Positions 1 through 11,300 of a stretch of 28,994 nucleotides of DNA are shown here, piece by piece. How positions within the stretch are numbered: position 1 is the first letter of the stretch; every line of letters starts with the position of its first letter. The DNA is taken from NCBI GenBank assembly GCA_002751075.1, contig NAOQ01000072.1, positions 115,107-144,100 of the forward strand. Reading direction: 5' to 3'. Both the position numbers and the translations under genes were made by a program. Below the pieces are notes generated by a model. That model searched no databases, had not been told where the DNA came from, and saw only the letters and a list, made by a program, of their open reading frames with translations. This stretch comes from Ichthyophonus hoferi. Taxonomy: Eukaryota > Opisthokonta > Ichthyosporea > Ichthyophonida > Ichthyophonidae.

Positions 1-149
1 AGATATACGCAACTAATCAATTTTGAGCCACTTCAGTTTTAGGTACTCAACGATTTAAAGGTACAATCGCGATTAACGATCTTGTAACACTTTTGTTTTA
101 CATGAGATTTCTGTTCTCATTGAGCTCACCTTAAGACACATGCATTATC

Positions 150-1370
150 GTTTAATATATATGCCGCCCCCACCTGACAATGTCTTAAACTGGGATTGCA
201 TCACGAAGATGCTTAAAGCTAGTATGTGGGTTTGATACCCAATCCCACTTAATTTAATAAATTAAAAAACGATTAAGGTAGTGGTATTTCATTGTCGAAT
301 TGCCCTTCCCACTGTTACAAGATCATTAACTCCGAATGATTATGTAGTGTAGTTATAATTAATTTGTCGATACATAGTTTGCATAAAGTGAATGAGCTAA
401 CTAACCATATTAGGAAACACTAATATCATCCTATCGAGGTAGGATCAGACATTTCTAGTGGGTCTCTATGGTCTTTCATGAGCTGTATTAGTCAATACGA
501 ATATTTAGGATGGGCACCATTTAAGTTATCTAACCTAGCTACATTACATAAAATACATATAGAGGGTTATAGTCCTCAACGCCATTGCAAAAGCACAAGT
601 AATTAATAATGTGATACCAGATCATCCTGCTTGCATTTGGTCAAACTCGGCTCATTTTACCAAAAAGGACCAAAAAGATCTCTCAGTCAGGTTGTTGTGG
701 GCTTACTTATACACATGGTTAAAGTTCAATTTGTTCAATATATTAAGTCAATTTTAGGACGCATGACTCATTTGGGCTAAGATTTTAAAATAAATTATGT
801 TCAGATTGAGAAGTTGGATTGGTCCGACGAAGAATCGTAATCGATGGCAGTATTTATCTAATATTGATAAATGTTATCTATGTTGATAGGGATTATAGTG
901 TGTTGTGATAGCTTAGGGAGGCAGAGATGATAATCATATTAAAGGGTCACAGTAACTGGGGATCTAATGGTGTAGTGGTACTTGTCATAAGAGCATTTAA
1001 ACAGAATAAACATATCGATGAACTGGGGAATGGTATGGAGAGATAAACCAGTTCCAATATAGCCAGGGCTATAAAAATGGCCAAAAATGATAATAATACA
1101 CAAATACATATTTATATTAAGCAATTTCAGATCATACGTTTTGGGGTCCAGATAACTCGTTGTTCAGTTGTTCGAGGTATTCTGCTTCAAACACATCCTG
1201 CTGACTTGTTTAATAATAAAAATATCTTAACATATCTGTACTCCGAGTACGGAATAGGACATGTTAAAAAGCCTCATAGTTCAATATTGCCTTTCTTTTT
1301 AAACGAATATTCAAATATTGATCATAGGGACGCTCCTGCTTCTACTTATGATTCCCAACATAAATATTAA
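150..1370 (+). pseudogene. Broken coding relic of unknown origin, possibly viral
   Basis: This stretch is less AT-rich and more complex than its surroundings. It holds several collinear open segments on the + strand, in more than one frame, with a balanced amino-acid mix (W, H, C, P, G) unlike the low-complexity shadows elsewhere. It begins near an ATG followed by a run of proline codons at about 162. The whole span is about 1.2 kb, which would be a protein of roughly 400 residues. No intron-like gaps were needed to follow it, which suggests an intronless source. It is clearly broken, with several breaks, and looks old. One possibility is an endogenised nucleoprotein gene of a negative-strand RNA virus, because the size and intronless state fit; a host processed pseudogene is equally possible. 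I recognise no diagnostic motif. Confidence 0.35.
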
Positions 1371-1504
1371 GCCTACAATGATCCTTTATGTGTACTACAA
1401 CTACAACACGAGTCAGGGCCTGTTACACGAAACTTTCCACGCTCATGTGATGTCTTAGCTACAGGCGTAAGCTAAGTCCTTTATCTAAATAGAGTAAATA
1501 GGAG

Positions 1505-1675
1505 ATAATACAAACAGGATCGGGGATGTACCGCATAGAGAAAGGTAAGGATAGATGGACAAAGAAAAGAGTTTGAAGGAAGGGAAAGGAAGTCAAGTGG
1601 GGAAATCAAGGAATGCAAAAATGAGGAACGGAGCGAGAAAATAGATCGAATGAGATAGAGTGGAGAAGGCAAATG
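1505..1675. other. Purine-rich tract on + strand
   Basis: About 170 bases are strongly enriched in A and G on the + strand and contain no repeat unit. The complementary strand therefore reads as an open pyrimidine-rich frame of 65 codons, which has no protein-like features. The tract lies between the relic to its left and the 3' end of SBDS, so it may be in or just past the SBDS 3' flank. No function is visible. Confidence 0.5.
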
Positions 1676-1765
1676 CAAGTTAAATTATATGTGAGCAACA
1701 GGTAACCAAAGCCCACTATTAACAATTACATAACAAGCACCAATGTACCTAGTAATCAGCTAATA

Positions 1766-1771
1766 TTTAAT
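1766..1771 (-). promoter_or_regulatory. Candidate SBDS polyadenylation signal (ATTAAA)
   Basis: The minus strand reads ATTAAA 40 nt beyond the SBDS stop codon (1811-1813). ATTAAA is the commonest variant of the AATAAA signal, but in sequence this AT-rich a hexamer match is weak evidence. Confidence 0.3.
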
Positions 1772-1810
1772 ATTCATTATAAAACAAGCAATGCAAAACC
1801 TATCATCTAT

Positions 1811-4800
1811 CTACTCCAAGGTTTCATCGCCTTCTTCCATCATTTTCAGAGAAAGAACCTCCAAGATGGCCTGTCCTTTACTCTCTGAAGTTAGGAGTTC
1901 ATCCACCAGACGATAGTTTCCAGGGTCAATTAAAGCCACCTGTACACAGGGAATGAAGTGTCAAAAAAAAAAAAAATGAGTCATCCATATATACTATATA
2001 TATATTCTCTAAACAATTTAATATGCTGTGGAGAAAGAACTTCATTAAAAATATACACTATATTGTGCTTTAGCATTAAGTGTCAATGCAAAGGTGTATA
2101 TATATAGCAACCGTAGTAACTGTAGTGTTAGATAAATGAGTGAAGGAGTACGTGCCATCTCGTGATCTCCTGACCACTCATCCAGTTCAATTGTTTCAAA
2201 TAAAGGCACGACTTTGGGCTTGATCTTTTTGGCAACGGCAGCTGGGAGAACAACTCTGATGCGCATCTAGATAAACATAATAAAAAGTCAAAGGGTTAAA
2301 TACATTATAATGCACAGTAAACATGATTCTGAGTATGCTTTTTAAATAGAAGGCTGAATCTTAAAGGTATAATGTACAAAAATATCAATGAAATTTCATT
2401 ATGAAAAAAAAATCCAATTCTAAAAAATCACAATACAGTGAATTAAAATTGTCTATTCTAGGATGAGAAAAAGATTAAATGTTCTAGATATACTGGATAT
2501 ATAATGGAAGTAAAAATATAATATTGCATTCAGTTGAGTGCAATTAATAGATTTGTCTTGGTACACACTGAGATTAAGAAAAAGATGATTAAGAGTATAT
2601 AGTAATAATTGAGACTTATCAGTAAGTAGTCAGCATATCTTCATAAAGTTATATACATATATAAGTATCTGATTGGCTTTCGGTTTTTAGCGTAAGACCT
2701 ATTCTGTAAGCTAATTGGATTAGTAGCCTTTTAGCTCTAAGTTATCAAATAGGGAGAAGAATGATCGCTAACCAGAATTCCTACCAAGCCAGAATTTTGT
2801 TTCGCTCTATGTCGTAATAAAAGAAGATAATAATAATCATAATAATAAGTAACAATATATCTGAAAGCTTTAGTTCTAATGTACATCATAAAATAGAGAA
2901 AGAATGTATATAAGTAGCTATGGAACGGTAGAAAATACTATCAAAATCCCCAAAAGAGATGCTGCCTTATACTTTAAATATAGTGTTGCTTACCTGGGCT
3001 CTTCTTAGTGGCATGGTAGTCTGCAAAATCTTGATAACATCCAATGCCTGCAGGGGTTTTAAAAAGGCATCCCTTAGTTATTGGATAGTAGAGGATTATT
3101 AAATGGGTCGTTGTAGAGGTTACATACTTAATAAGTCATCTATGAGTATCAGATTAGGTGCTAATCTCCGTTGGTACCTTTCAAAAATCAGAAGGTTAGA
3201 GTAGACTACAAAAAAAAACCATGTCAATGACCTTAAATTTTATATTCTTCACAGTTTGAGTTTATTAATTTTACTTTAAATAATATTAATTTAGCAGCAA
3301 GAAGGTATTGTAGGTTAAATATAAAGGAGACTGTTCAAAAACATTTATACTCTCTCACAAAGTAGATACCGTGGTATTGTTGCTACTGCTATTATTACTA
3401 CGACCATTATTATTATTATTATTATTATGATTCGCTATGAGCATAACTTACTCTCACTTCTACCAGACCAAATAGGCACCCTTTACCCATTTCGGATTGA
3501 CTAATAATATCATATGATATCCAAACATGAATTATAGTACATATAAAAAGACACAGTAAAGCACAGTTATAAGTAGTTACCTGTTGCTTTGTGCTTCGTG
3601 TAGGTTTTACTGAGTAATGAGCATCTCTCATTGCAGTATCAATAATACCATGGGGATAGGGTCGGTTTGATTCAGGATTAATACACATATCTGCCACCAA
3701 TGTCGCTATCTCTCTAAACGTATTCTCTAATTGATGAGATCTTTCTCTTTCCGATACTTGGAGTTCGCCTTTATCTAGAATCTACCAGCATATGTATGAG
3801 TATACAAGGATATATATATAAATATATGTGTGAATGTGTGCACGTTTGTATAATATATATGTACAGTATTGGTACTACAGCTATAGTATATTCAAATATA
3901 GGTGTGGAAATGCTAGAATTTCAGCGCAAATAAAAAGATGGTATATGTAATACATATACAACTACATCCAATTATAAACCCGTGATCCTTCACACAGTAT
4001 CCTCATAACCTTAAAGCGACTTTTTACCTCCTGTATGATTCTCTTGGTGTCTGTTGTTTTAAAAACTTTCTCCAGTTCCGCTGTTTTGGCTAATTCTCCC
4101 TTTGAAACATTGGAAAAAATTGACTCAGTTTGTAGAACTTCATCCAAATCAGTCTCACTGGAAGGGATGTCAGGGTATAAGAAGGTTTGTACATAGTACG
4201 GATAAAGTTAGTAGGCTAAGACAACAGAAATTATTGGACATAAGAGAAAGAAAGATGAGTCATGGGTAATGTGAAGTAAGGAAAAGAAGCCAACAATATA
4301 GAATACGTATATATTATAAATATACACATTTTATATACTCATAAAGTCTATCATGTACCCAAATATGTAAATGTATAACTATACTGTTTAATTTCTTAAA
4401 AAAACTGCAAATGGCAGGTGCTAGCGGAAAACCAAGGAATATACGAAAAAGGAAAAAGAAAAAAGAAAATCTCCACATAAGAAAAATGTCTTGGCGGCTC
4501 GTTGGAAAATAGAAGCGAAAAGATGGGGAACAAAAGAGTCGAAAGAAATTGTAGGCGTGGGTATGTTCAGAGACAGTATTTTTTAATAAGATGGCTATAA
4601 AGAATGAAACCAGATGAGAGTACAAGGGTGAGTAGGATAAATAAATATTGTGAATGAATAATAAAGAGAGATTTAAATGAAAAGCTACACCGAATAAAAG
4701 ACGGAAACTAATACTAAACATACCCCACTAATGAGGTAGAAGTGTGGTGCGTTCAAGTAAAAAAAATAACAATATTATTGGGTGAATGCTTACGTTTTAT

Positions 4801-4924
4801 TTCTCCATGATAGTACTTTGTTCTTGTAACAAGCTAATTCAAAGCGTTTTCCAGATTTTCTTAGCCTCACAATGGCTACGTTTGTCAGGCGAATCTGGTT
4901 AGTAGGTGTATTTATTCTCGACAT
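1811..4924 (-). CDS. SBDS: Ribosome maturation protein SBDS (Sdo1 family), six exons
   Basis: Exons in transcript order: 4924-4794, 4157-4028, 3781-3581, 3047-2994, 2266-2156, 1939-1811. They join in frame to 251 residues; human SBDS has 250. The family works with the GTPase EFL1 to release eIF6 from late cytoplasmic 60S subunits. The N-terminal FYSH domain (about 1-96) shows [36 protein letters not shown] and NVSKGELA. The middle domain (about 97-170) shows [30 protein letters not shown] and ALDVIK. The C-terminal domain shows [14 protein letters not shown]. The start is the first in-frame ATG and matches the family N-terminus ([12 protein letters not shown]). Splice sites are GT-AG except the last intron, which must use GC to keep the GDHEM/VALIDPG junction. 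The gene is divergent from PDK. All domains are present and nothing is broken. Confidence 0.95.
1940..2155 (-). other. GC-AG intron 5 of SBDS
   Basis: On the minus strand exon 5 ends GAGATG and the intron begins GCACGT; it ends in a clear acceptor, TGTACAG, before GTGGCTTTA. The only GT near the donor lies four bases further in and would shift the frame relative to exon 6. With the GC donor the protein aligns with human SBDS across the junction without gaps. GC-AG introns are a known minor class of the major spliceosome. Confidence 0.8.
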
Positions 4925-5257
4925 AATTAAGAATTAAGAAGGAAAAATAAGAAACTTATATCAATGCTTGGAAATCCTTTTCATAAAGATTCGTGGTAAA
5001 AGCGTAAAGAACAAACAAAAGTTAAGTGGTGCCTATACACTATACGATTATTATTTTTGCGTTTTGATAAACTTGGTAAACCTAATTTTCGTTAAAACGT
5101 TTGTATCTATACTACATAAACATAATATTACTATAGTGCACGTGTATAATAATGTACTGGCTCTTGAAATAAATTTATAGATCAAAAATATGCATATATA
5201 TATACCCTAGATCTTAGTCTAACTGAATTGTTATGTGGCATGTATGATTGTATTGCC

Positions 5258-5425
5258 CAGTTTTTAGAAAAGATGTTGCAACTCTGCATTTTTCTTCCCA
5301 TCTATTTGCTGCAATAATATATATATCGTTGATATGTATTTGTGTTGTACAGTTGTTAGGAAAGGTGGTGCAATTCCACATTTTCTGCTTATTTCGTTGC
5401 TGCAATAGTATATATATCGATACAA
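5258..5425. repeat. Diverged tandem duplication, two copies, period about 92 bp
   Basis: Copy 1 starts at 5258 and copy 2 at 5350. Both run CAGTT.TTAG.AAAG.TG.TGCAA, then CATTTT, then TTGCTGCAATA.TATATATATCG, with scattered differences. The open frames seen on both strands here are by-products of this duplication and carry no recognisable protein. Confidence 0.75.
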
Positions 5426-5819
5426 GGTTATAAGTTTTTCACACACTATAATAGAAAAAATACTATATTAGGAGCCGTCCAGCAGAAAAATAGTAGGAGT
5501 TAAAGCGTGAATAATTGCGCTAATAAATTCATATTTATAATTATATTAACCTTCTGACCGCAAAGTTGGGAAGAAAAGAAAACTAGTGCACCCCAATAAT
5601 GTAATAATGACATATGTTAGTCGTACAAGCTCAGAATGATATATATACTCAACCCATAAACCTAATTTTATTGAATAAAAATAATAGAGGTATCGTTGAT
5701 ATCTTATATCGATTGTCTGTAAACGTCAACTATCTATGCAATAGTACAAGGTCAACAAATGGTTTAGGCATATCCTTGCAGTTGAGTGAAACTTAAAACA
5801 CATTAAGATTATGACTCTG

Positions 5820-6490
5820 TACCTTACAAATACTGTAATAATGACCCCGCTGACCCGTTTATGAAGCTTAGACAAAGATAAACGATAGATTGGTTTAGTA
5901 TCATTTTCTCCATTTTTAGTCTTAGAGAATATTCTGGCTCTCTTGTAGGCTCTGGCATCTGGCGGCCGACGGCTGAGGTGATATATGAGTGTTTTTCAGT
6001 TATTTTGCACTTTACTTTGGCGTCACATTGATGGTGGAAATGTTGATAGTTCAAATGCAAATTTAAAAATAGTGTCTGGGTGTAATAAAATTGAGTCTCC
6101 ACACGCAGAGGTCAGTGGATATATGTAGGGTTGCGTTGAAGTGTGGTCGGCATTCGTGTTGACTTAATAGACTTACCAGGTTTGTGCTGTTTAAGCTTTC
6201 TCTGCTACCATGTTGGGAATAGGTAGGCAGAGCATTAATGTGACTTATATTCGTTTAGAAGAAGATAATATCGAGTTAAGGTGCGTTTAAATGTGTCCCT
6301 TTGCGTACGCGGAGTACAGATAAGCTAAGACACATTTTCAGTTTAACAAGCCAGTAGGACTTGCCATATGGAAAATACCTATGTAATATGTTATGTAGAC
6401 CCAAACCATTACTCTGAAATGGCCTACTATATAGTTGCAGGATCTGTGCCATTGGCTGATTCAATTTTGCTACATTATCTTGAATCGTCG
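5820..6490 (-). pseudogene. Coding-like remnant, unrecognised
   Basis: The minus strand has two open segments (6464-6276 and 6102-5824) of 62 and 92 codons with a mixed composition including P, G, C, H, W and R, and the DNA is locally GC-richer (for example CTGGCGGCCGACGG near 5958). This contrasts with the surrounding low-complexity sequence. The intervening part is not open throughout, and no domain is recognisable. It could be a decayed gene or mobile-element piece, or chance. Confidence 0.2.
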
Positions 6491-6800
6491 CACTAGTTAT
6501 TTTTCCCGGCTATATTAATTGCTAATAATATTAAATATTTATACCTATATGAAAAAATACCAAATTTATATAATTAAATATTTATGTTTTAAAAATAACT
6601 GCTTTAAATACTCTCGTTAAACCACTGGGATATGGGAAAGAAACTATGCACAAGCATGATGTAATTACAATACTTTCTACTTTTCCTACTTTGAAAAGAG
6701 TGATAGTTTAGTATTTTCAATAGTAATTGATTGTTTGAGGTCAAGTGGTCTCTTAAAATGACAGCAATTGGGTTTAAATAAAATACAGTTGATATTTGTG

Positions 6801-6847
6801 CAATTTTTTACCAAAAGAAATTTAAAGTTTCTTTTGGTAAAAAATTG
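6801..6847. repeat. Perfect inverted repeat, 20-bp arms, 7-nt loop
   Basis: The left arm CAATTTTTTACCAAAAGAAA (6801-6820) is the exact reverse complement of 6828-6847, separated by TTTAAAG. Perfect arms of this length with a mixed CCAAAAG core are not expected by chance, even at this A+T content. I see no flanking duplication or transposase. It lies about 1.5 kb upstream of PDK. Confidence 0.85.
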
Positions 6848-8223
6848 ACTAATATTAGCTTATATTATTAATTTCGAATGTAACAGTTCAGTAATCAAGT
6901 GTAATTGAATATAAATAGCTGAAACGACTGTAATTTTACTTAAAAATCTTCAAAACATAAAACATGAATATACACTATAAAAAATGAATTCATTCGTTCA
7001 CAAAATATTTAGATGTGGTATAAAATGTAGCAAATCAAATCACACTTAGGACTATAAAATTTGTAGCACGTTAAAATTATATTTTGTGGAGACGTCTCCA
7101 CCAATCAATCATTTATAAAATGTAACTTAACCAATGGATAACTTATCATTAGAATTTGATCCAATGAATAATTTATCGGTTTTAGGCACTGTCTATACGA
7201 ATAGCTCTTTAATCTTCCAATAATGTATTGTGCTTATATATTTGTATAAATGTGTAAACATAAACAACGTTTAATAAAAGTGAATAAACGTATATATTTA
7301 TATTGGTCTTAATATAGAAGTGCCTTATATTGACATTGTCTTAATAATATTACTAATATATTTTACAGTACTCTAGTTAAACCAAATCATAGTTCACAGT
7401 GTGTACATGTTTGTACACAAAAAACCAAACACCTCCGCTGCGGGTTACGAGCTAAAACAGTCAAAACGTTAAATATCACTATAACAATGACTACCTTAGT
7501 TCTCGGACAGCGCATTTTGGCACTTTCAACTAGCCATCACCTAGTAATCTTCCTACCCCCGTCCCATCTTTATTTCGTTCAATATTTTACCTTTACTATA
7601 TAGTTAGTTATACAGAGTCTGACTTATGTTTGCAAAGGCCCAGGCAGTATCCGTTAGTTTTTTTAAAAATATTATGATTTTATTTTTATCTGGGACGGGC
7701 TTTAAAAAATTATAGAATTAATATATGTATGCTTATAAGCGTTTATAAATTGAATTAGTCTTCAAAATTTTCTGTGAATGTTGTGCTATATCAAAGCTTG
7801 AGGGTATCTACTTTAAATAGCTCTACTGTGTTAACACCAATTAATAATATAAAGCACATCAATCACATTCATCTTATGTTTTTTTATTATAATGGTTCAA
7901 TATACCAGTTGGGTTATATTTATTTACGTATGTACACCTTGTGGTATGTGTGGATATAACTACATATGTTTACAAGACTGCTTATGCCATACCTATTCTG
8001 ATTTTATTGTCCCCATACCTACATAATATTTTTATTTCTGTTTATATTATTTTTAATAATAATTATACTATTTATTATTAATCTTGAAATAGACGTTTCT
8101 CTAACATTTTTTAAAACTTAATTTTTTTCGAACATGCGAGTGTTTATATTATTGCAGCCTATTAAGCTTCTAATGAAATCTTAATCAACATTTTAATTTG
8201 TCAGAGAGGCCTGGTTTAAAAGC

Positions 8224-8230
8224 TATAAAA
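8224..8230 (+). promoter_or_regulatory. Candidate PDK TATA box (TATAAAA)
   Basis: TATAAAA lies about 155 bp upstream of the PDK start codon, a reasonable distance for a TATA box and short 5' leader. In DNA this AT-rich the match carries little weight on its own. Confidence 0.25.
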
Positions 8231-8382
8231 ATTATTCAATTAGGCATTCTGAAGAACGTTGTTACATTAACGATAATATATATATTAAACATTTTAAATA
8301 CACCAGTTTTTAAAATACTTTTCATTCAATACAAACTCTTCAATAAAATATAAACTAAAAGGTTACATTTCCTTAGGTTGGC

Positions 8383-11300
8383 ATGGTAGGAACTTTATAT
8401 AATACTATGCAGTGTCGAAGGAGATACTCGTTAGAGACATGTAAAGGGTCCTTACAACTTAACAAGGATCGGGAACTAGCCAAGTTAATTGATAAATATG
8501 TAGGGTATAGACAGACCCCGGTATCCTTACAACAGTTTACTGATTTTGGTGAGTAAATATACTATTATACTATTGTTTCTTTTATTATTTGTTTGTATAT
8601 ATTTCTTTTTTAGCGTAACTGTTACCTTTTTATATTCATTATATATATTTCTATATTATCTGTCACACTAACCTAATTTAATCGTTAACTACTTTTACTC
8701 TTTCTTTCTGATTTTGATTCGCTATCTGCTATTTATTTATTTATCTTTTATGATTTTTATTTTTGCTTTCTACTTCTATTTCTTCCTTTTTTTTATCTTA
8801 ATTGTCATATATATAACATTTCACAAATAATTACATTTTTGCAAATAAGAACATACATATATATAATGGCCTGTATAGCACGAGGTATTTGTTTAGATAA
8901 TGCATACATATTTACGACTTATAAAGGCCCGGTCTTATTGGGTAGTTAATTTTAACTATATGAGAGTAATAGAATAGTGATCACTCTGCTTTTATTTACA
9001 TATGTTTCATTTTAATCTTCTAATATAAACTATATTTATTGGCCATTATTATGCAAACTCCCTTTCATACAACGTGAATACTCAATAATATTTAAATTGT
9101 GTATTAGATCTACCAATTATAGTATGTGATATCATGGTCATGGGATTTGTTCTAAGTCATGTAACGAAGCAAAAATATATAAGCAAGAATGTATATACGT
9201 TCCTTTTAGACTTATTGTCCCGATCTTTACTTTTATTTTGATAACCTCGAGCCTATATACTACATACTATATATACTCTATACGAAATTATATACTATAT
9301 AATACATTACGTACTATATACTATATATCCTATATACCAATTATATACTATATGCTACATTACATACTACATACTATATATTATATACTAAATTATATAC
9401 TATGCACCAGAAACTGTTATTTGATCTTTCATTAAATATCCAGCTCTATCACATATTAGGGTTCTAACTGTCCAATATAGCTACATATATAACATTGGTA
9501 TGGCATCGACAGTGATAATTATCTAATTAATTAATTAATTAATACTGGGTTCTGAATTATTCTATATATGAAACGCCGTATCTAGGTGTTATAAAAAGGT
9601 TTTGTCTAAGACAGATTGGGGACTCTTTATTCTATAGTGATATTGGATAAAGGCTATACAGTTTTTTAAAAAAAACTTCTCTGCTTCTAATTGTTGGCTA
9701 CTACCCTGAACATACGTGTGATACTTGCAGCACAGGCCGAAATTGTCAATATTAACTACACTGCAATGCGATTAATAACTACTGCAGATGGAGATAATAA
9801 CCACAACATAATGTTAATAACAGCGCACTCGCTATACAGGCAGGGCAGAAATTGATATTCTTTTTCACATATATATTCATTACAATCACCTATAACTACA
9901 CAGGTCGTAATGTTACTACGGCAACTGCACTTCATTCGTGCAAATTTCTTCGCGGAGAATTGCCAGTACGGCTGGCACATATGGTGAAGGAGATAGATGA
10001 TATTCCTGAACCACTGCTGAAGATGAAAACTGTGCAAATGGTTAGAGGATGGTAGGTAAATATAGGTAGATAGCAGGGCATATAGGAGCTATATAGATAT
10101 ACATACATATATCTATTATACATACTATTGTACATACTATCATACATACTATCATACATATTATCATACATATTATCACACATACTATCATACATAATAT
10201 TGTCATACAAATATATATACATACTATCATACATGCATGCACATAAATATATACTATCATACATGCTATCATACTATCATATTATCATATCATACTACTA
10301 TTCTATCATAATATCACCACGAATGCACATTTACTAAATACAAGCACTATTTAAATCTATATTCATTTAATTATGGCTATAATTATAGCTGTGTATTCCT
10401 ATTGGCTCTTATCGTATCGACCGAGCTAATCATTGGAAGATGAGGTGAGGATGATATAGCATAAGTTTTATCTATTTTTTAAACCGTTTTTCTCATTGGG
10501 TATTATAATATGCTAGGTATTTACAGTCATTTAAGGAGCTGGTTGACTTTCCTGGACTGAAAACAGTGGATTCCAATCAGGTATATATATGTGCTCACCC
10601 TATCATTCTATACACACCGTTGCCGTTCTGTAATTATAATATATATATATATATATATTATATGTTGCCAAATTTTATTTGTATTGACAATTACGTGGCA
10701 GTTTAACTAAAACATAGGATATATATAGGAAAGTGTTTTCAAGTTTAGAAGGAACTATATTGCAATTCATCTATATATATTGTTGCATATTGAAAAACAT
10801 ATAGGTACATTTCCTAACTAGATATTTCTATACCTTATTGTTTAATTGATTTCATAATAAATTATCAAATTATACACACTCATTTGTTTAGGTTTTTTTT
10901 TTTTTCATGCATTCCACTACACCTTATCTTATTTCATTGGAGAAGGTTAAATTCCCTGGCTGACTTAAAACCAATAGAAATGATGCAATTCACCCCTATC
11001 ACCCGAACTTCACCTAATGAGGTTATTATTATATCTAGAATACGCTTACTAGCCCCCTAATATGCCATGATTATCTGCCAAGCCAGTAGACTAACGGGTA
11101 CATACTTACCCATATTAAGTTATAAGATATAAACTCGTGTCAAATAAACTGATTAATGCGCATAAGCTGGTCTGCTCATAAAGGGATAAACTAGGAGAGA
11201 ATTGCACATAAATAGTAAATAGATACAATAAATATAAATACATATGAATGTATATATATATATATTGTACTAAATATTATATTCCTACATAGGTATGGAT

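Larger units (their letters stand above)
4925..8382. other. Divergent intergenic region between SBDS and PDK
   Basis: About 3.5 kb separates the two divergent start codons, so both promoters should lie here. I see no CpG-rich core or shared element. The region holds a duplicated segment (5258-5425), a coding-like remnant on the minus strand (5820-6490) and a perfect hairpin (6801-6847). From about 6850 to 8200 it is plain AT-rich sequence in which I see no gene. Confidence 0.6.

Noticed and set aside
4314-4721. 135-codon open frame on the minus strand
   Set aside because: It lies inside SBDS intron 1, in pyrimidine-rich sequence that is poor in stop codons. The peptide is F/L/S/Y-rich with no recognisable domain, and the SBDS exons on both sides join without it.
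5248-5446. Overlapping 60-63-codon frames on both strands
   Set aside because: They arise from the 92-bp tandem duplication and share its internal repeat. There is no start context or domain.
9756-10264. Minus-strand frames of 93 and 110 codons
   Set aside because: They are antisense to PDK exon 2 and to the adjacent CATACTATCATA satellite. The sense strand carries the conserved kinase sequence.
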